Source: Rhizomys pruinosus (Eukaryota; Chordata; Mammalia; Rodentia; Spalacidae). From it: a stretch of 64,000 nt of DNA. Numbering within the stretch: the stretch's first letter is position 1; each line of letters begins with the position of its first letter. The notes beneath the pieces are model-generated. The model had not been told where the DNA came from. It was given only the letters and a program-made list of their open reading frames with translations, and made no database searches. The position numbers were made by a program, and so were the translations under genes. Shown here piece after piece: positions 59,996 through 64,000 of the stretch. The stretch spans positions 725,412-789,411 of the forward strand of contig VZQC01003035.1 of assembly GCA_009823505.1 (NCBI GenBank), given 5' to 3'.

Positions 59996-60975
59996 CACAG
60001 CCCAGTTAGAATTTGGTTTCAGGATGTTCATCTTGCTTACACATGGAAGTATCTGGAACAAGATGCCCAGTGGTTGTTCCCATGCCTCCACAGCTGATGA
60101 TAGGAATGTGGGGTTTTAAGGCTCCTTCTTGTGCTTAAAACCCATGATTCGGCCAGGCAGAGACCCTTAAGCACTCAACCTCTGTACTGAGTGGGAAAGA
60201 GAAGACCACCCAGACAAAGGCCTCTCAGGATTGGGGACCAGGAGAGGCACCAGGCCCTTGGAGCCCAGACCCAAGTTTCGAGCCCACATAGGCCCCAGCC
60301 AATGCCAAAGCCAGCCAACCTCACCTGTCTCCTGTCAGAACAGGCTCAACAGGAATTCTTGGTAAAGGCCTGGTCTTGTCCTTTTGTGAGATGTTTGTTC
60401 CAGTAAAACTCACCCTGCCCTTCCTGATCAGCTTTGGGGTTGTAAGTCCTCAGGGAAAGCAGAGGAGATGTTAAGACAAGAAAGGAAGTATAAATTCCCA
60501 TCAGACTCTAGCACAAAGCAGTCTCCTTGAGACAAACTCTACCACATCATCACAATCTCTCTTCATTTCCAGGCTCATGACAGCAGAGAAGGGGACATGT
60601 AGCAAGCAGGGCCTGTCACACTGTCGATCTGGCATGGGTCAAGTCCAAGGTCTTATATCTCAAGGTCAAACTGGATGAGACCCAAGCAGTGCATAGTCCA
60701 CAAATTCTATCAATTCTGCACATTTGCTCTGTGCCAGGCTCCATGGTCACCGTAAAGAGCCAGTGCCCAGATCTTGCCCTCACAGAACCCACTCTCTAGA
60801 AACAGGTCATATCAGGTCTGTGTGACAGATGCTTTGTTGGAGAAGACAGAGTGCTGTGGGACCCTTGGGGAGGGCTAGAAATACAGGCCTCTGGGAGATT
60901 TCCGTGTACATAAACCAAATGGGCAGTTGGGCACTCAGCAACACCAGAGAGGCTACACTGGAGCCTGGAGGGATG
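59996..60975. other. No gene; possible old repeat near 60710-60830
   Basis: 'catttgctctgtgccaggctccatgg' followed by 'tgccctcacagaacccactctctag' resembles an ancient mammal-wide repeat phrase. The remainder is unassigned. Confidence 0.35.
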
Positions 60976-60977
60976 GC

Positions 60978-61085
60978 ACATCTGAGTAAATTCTAACTCT
61001 CCAACTGAGTGACCTTGGATGAGTACCTTAATGTCTCTGTGCCCCAGTTTCCTTCTGTGAAAGGGAGCTGGGGAAGCAAAAGTAG
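60978..61085 (+). repeat. MIR SINE
   Basis: The order 'gtgaccttggatgagtacctta', 'atgtctctgtgccccagtttccttctgtgaaa' is the conserved core of MIR, in the plus sense. Confidence 0.82.
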
Positions 61086-61331
61086 CTACTGTGACGGCTA
61101 ATTGTTGTCAACTTGAGTAGATCTGGAACCAACACTTAAGACACTGAGTTCTTTAGCATACCTGCGAGGGAGGTTTTTTTTATTTTGGATCTTGTTATTT
61201 GAAGTGGGAAGACCGCTCCCCCAAAATGTGAATAGCACCTGCCTGTAACAGCCAAGGTAAAAGGAGGTCCTAGAGAAAGGCCTTGCTTGTTGCCTTATTG
61301 CCTTTGTCTCTCTGGTGAGTTCATCTACGCT

Positions 61332-61354
61332 GTGGCTGCTGCTGCTGCTGCTGC
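61332..61354. repeat. (CTG)n trinucleotide run
   Basis: Seven CTG units within a rodent LTR-like repeat; a normal component of that element. Confidence 0.9.
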
Positions 61355-61590
61355 ACCACCGTCAACCTTCACAGACATCAGAACTCACCTTCTTCAGCCT
61401 TCCAATGCACACTAAAGACCAGTGGCTCTCTGGACATCTCCAGGGCCTTCAGAATCAGGTTGGGACTGCTAAGGCACCCAGCCTTGTGGACTGAGCAGCT
61501 TCCAGGTTCTCAGCCTCTCCAATGTGAAGAAAGCCACTGTCGGACTACCCATCCATATCATGTAAGCCAATCTAAAAAATCCCCTTTAAT

Positions 61591-61614
61591 ATATATATAT
61601 ATATATATATATAT
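61591..61614. repeat. (TA)n microsatellite
   Basis: Twelve TA units near the 3' end of the same repeat. Confidence 0.93.
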
Positions 61615-61655
61615 TCATTCTATCAGTTCTGGACATCTAGAGAATACTAATACTC

Positions 61656-64000
61656 TACCTCACACATGAGTGCAAGAAATTACCTACTTCCTTCAGGAGC
61701 CACCTCAGCATTGACTATTACCATGGCTAATATCCTTCTTGAGAAACTGATAGTCAACAGTGTTGTTCCTATTATTGCTGTTATAAACAACAACAGTGAT
61801 AAAGGTAGTCACTGATGCTGTCTCTGCTGTCTGGAAAATCTCTTAGCAGCTGCATGGCCACTCTAGGCCAGGGCAGCCCTGGAGGGAAGGTAGGAGAGAG
61901 GGCAAGGGCTGGGAAGATCCCTCTTCTAGAGTACTCAGAGCATCCGTTGTATTCCCTGGGGCCTTTGGTCTAAGTTGCTCTGCAGGAGCTCACTCCCAGT
62001 ATTCAGGGAACCCAATCAGATTTGTCCTGGGGCTACAATCCAGAATATCTCAAATTGTTCCCACCCCATGGTCAGGATAAGCCCTGGAGACTGAGAGATG
62101 AATAGTGTAAGAGATCCAATATCCCCAACTCTGGGAAGAGGAAAGGCACAGAGACAGAACCCTGATGATAGTGGGTACACAGCGAGTCATGTTCCCAAGA
62201 TGGGAATCGACATCAGCTTCATGGAACACAGTCTTAGCAAGGACCATGTGTTGGCCTTAACCTAGTCCCAGATTGGAGCAATTCCAAAGTCTAGCCCATG
62301 CCTTTGACCTTCTTCCCTTAGGACAACCCACATACACATATTATATGAAGCTCAGGCATTGAAGGTCTCCCAAAAGCCCATGTAAAGAATTCTTCCATGC
62401 CAGTAAGTGGCCTAGAGTAAGGAAACCCACAGAAAAACTAACCTGTGGTGCCAGTCGTGAGAACGTGAGTAGCTCGCAGGGTCCCCACACTTCATATCTG
62501 CTGCAGTGTTCTGCAGAAGGACACCAAGACAGCAGTAATGGAGATACTCAAACAGCCCACTTTCCTTTCACCCACCATTCTGCAGACGTGTATTTATTTA
62601 CACCTGTTCTGCAATTCAAGCCTATGGCAGAGGCTGTAAGGGGAACAAGACAAGGCAAAACCTCAAGGGTCTCCTGGCTCCTGGAAGGAAGGGACACAAA
62701 CACAACTTATCTAGGCCATGGCACATGGCACTGGGGCCCTGAGGCAGGAGAGCTGAGCCTGTGGAGAGGAGAGCAGCTCCAGCGGACACCCCACTGGAGA
62801 TAAGGACAGACTTCCAAAGAAGGCCTTGATGTTCGCATCAATTCGAATTTGAAAAAGACAAGAGTATTAGGAAACGTCACCACTGCAGAACATCAAGACT
62901 TTCTGTAAGACCTCATGAAGAGATGAGGCAGAAAAACCACATTTTCTAGTTTCTAGATTTGACTGGGTGATGGCCCCTCTCAGGGTAGCTGATTCCTAGA
63001 GATGCTCACTCTTTGGAACTCTGATGCCTCACACCTCGCCACCGGCCACTTGGCCTTATCACCCCAGGATCAGGATTCTAGGAATAGCCCCTATGCCCAG
63101 CACCCCAGCTGCCATGTTTCATGCTGGTCAATCTGAGGTCTGCTCCCCCATGGCACCTGGGCTTTCCATGGTAACCACGGTGAAAAGTCTGTCTACTCTC
63201 GCCTGGCTTCTTCTGCCTGCGCCAGTATGGCCCTGAGCACTGTGATACTTATTTCTGTGATCTGTGAGTATAAATATGTCTTCATGATAGTGGTTTCTCT
63301 GTCTGCATGTGTCATTCCCTATCTGATTTAAACAAATCTGATTTCCCATAAAACCTGTGGTGCTTCACTGAGGAGCAGGAAGACTGGCTGAGCTTTCACT
63401 CCAAGAACCAGCAAATGATGGAAAGATAAAGATTTCTCTTCATGGGACCATTTAGTGAGGTTTGTGAATGGGAAGGAAACCCAGCTCTGCCTGAACTTCC
63501 ATACAGAAGAGCCCAGAGTCTACATTCAGGTCTTCAAAGACCTTTTCAGGCTTCTCCATGAAGCTTGTAAAACACAGGAAAAGAGAAAAGCCTTGAATCT
63601 GTTTAAAGGCAGCCAAGAAGCGCCAAACAAATCTGCTGGGGGATCTCCCTAGGAGGCCCTGCCATCAGTCTTCAGAGTAAGGACTGGTCTCTTAGTGACT
63701 TTGACAATGCATGGCATCTGGGTGGGGGCTGCCCTATTTGTTAACCAAATGCTGTCAGAGGAATCCCAAGACGCAAGCCATCAGCAGCCCCAGGAGAAGA
63801 AATGAGCAAGCAAACCCCCTCCCTGGGCTCCTTGGAGATGAGAGGGCTATACCACTTTACTGGCAAGAAGCCCAGCTCTATGTTTTCTGGAAATCCACAC
63901 AGACTGCTGTGAGAAGCTTTAAGAAGAAAGACAGAGATCTGAGTGGTAGTGGGTTTGTGGTGGGAGGCACCAGGAAGTGTTCTGTTCCCAGTGCCAGGCC
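61656..64000. other. No recognised gene or repeat to window end
   Basis: Unique-looking sequence. Frames at 62465-62803 and 63455-63652 are open but show no motif, and I see no convincing splice-bounded exon. A regulatory or lncRNA role cannot be judged from sequence alone. Confidence 0.4.

Larger units (their letters stand above)
61096..61655 (+). repeat. Rodent dispersed LTR-like repeat with CTG and TA runs
   Basis: Nearly complete element: 'ggctaattgttgtcaacttgag' at the start, 'gaccagtggctctctgg' and 'gattgggactgctaaggcacccagcc'-like DNA in the middle, (TA)n and 'ctagagaatactaatac' at the end. I recognise the phrase order from rodents but not a certain family name. The (CTG)n run is part of it. 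Confidence 0.65.

Overview
This window is noncoding, repeat-dense nuclear DNA from a muroid rodent. The evidence is a rich set of B1 and B2/B3 SINEs, a B4-like SINE, rodent MaLR-type LTRs, several layers of L1, and older mammal-wide repeats (an MIR and MLT1-type LTRs). The B2 copies differ in detail from what I know of mouse, so a muroid other than mouse is plausible, but I cannot name the species. I find no protein-coding exon, tRNA, rRNA, CRISPR array or other cellular gene. The open frames of 60-160 codons are chance frames or fragments of L1 ORF2 and SINEs.

Layout. (1) 1-5139: ordinary sequence with an ancient L1, several B2s and microsatellites. (2) 5140-39532: a mosaic of direct and inverted copies of one locus. 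Arm A (5140-10504) is followed by a 1.1-kb segment I (10505-11622), then by an inverted copy of arm A (11623-17010) that ends at a single N (17011). Next come an inverted copy of arm C (17012 to about 23515), a second I (about 23520 onward), a noisy forward arm C (to about 30105), a partial forward C (about 30118-31635), a third I (31636 onward), and a full forward arm C that leads into the right flank at 39532. (3) 39533-64000: ordinary sequence with an MLT1 LTR, an ORF2-bearing L1 split by a two-LTR MaLR element, an ancient L1, a retroelement flanked by perfect target-site duplications (TSDs) and many SINEs.

The simplest reading of region 2 is an assembly artefact. The unduplicated locus can be inferred from an L1 insertion with a 5' inversion whose two TSDs sit at 11513-11527 (or 32648-32663) and 35945-35959. 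These place A-I directly beside the last C copy, so about 21 kb of the window is probably redundant. Two of the false joins are exactly the reciprocal junctions expected from inverting the 1,118-bp segment 10505-11622. A real heterozygous micro-inversion that confused the assembler is therefore a concrete, testable possibility. Copies differ mainly by short indels, with errors concentrated in SINE and L1 sequence while other stretches are identical, as expected of partly polished noisy long reads.

There is no gene network to describe. The biology visible is retrotransposon history: a young CpG-rich B2 subfamily with a roughly 17-bp internal duplication, nested insertions with clear TSDs, and an L1 insertion with the hallmark of twin priming. 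I did not find a new molecular system here; the most notable signal is the structural one.
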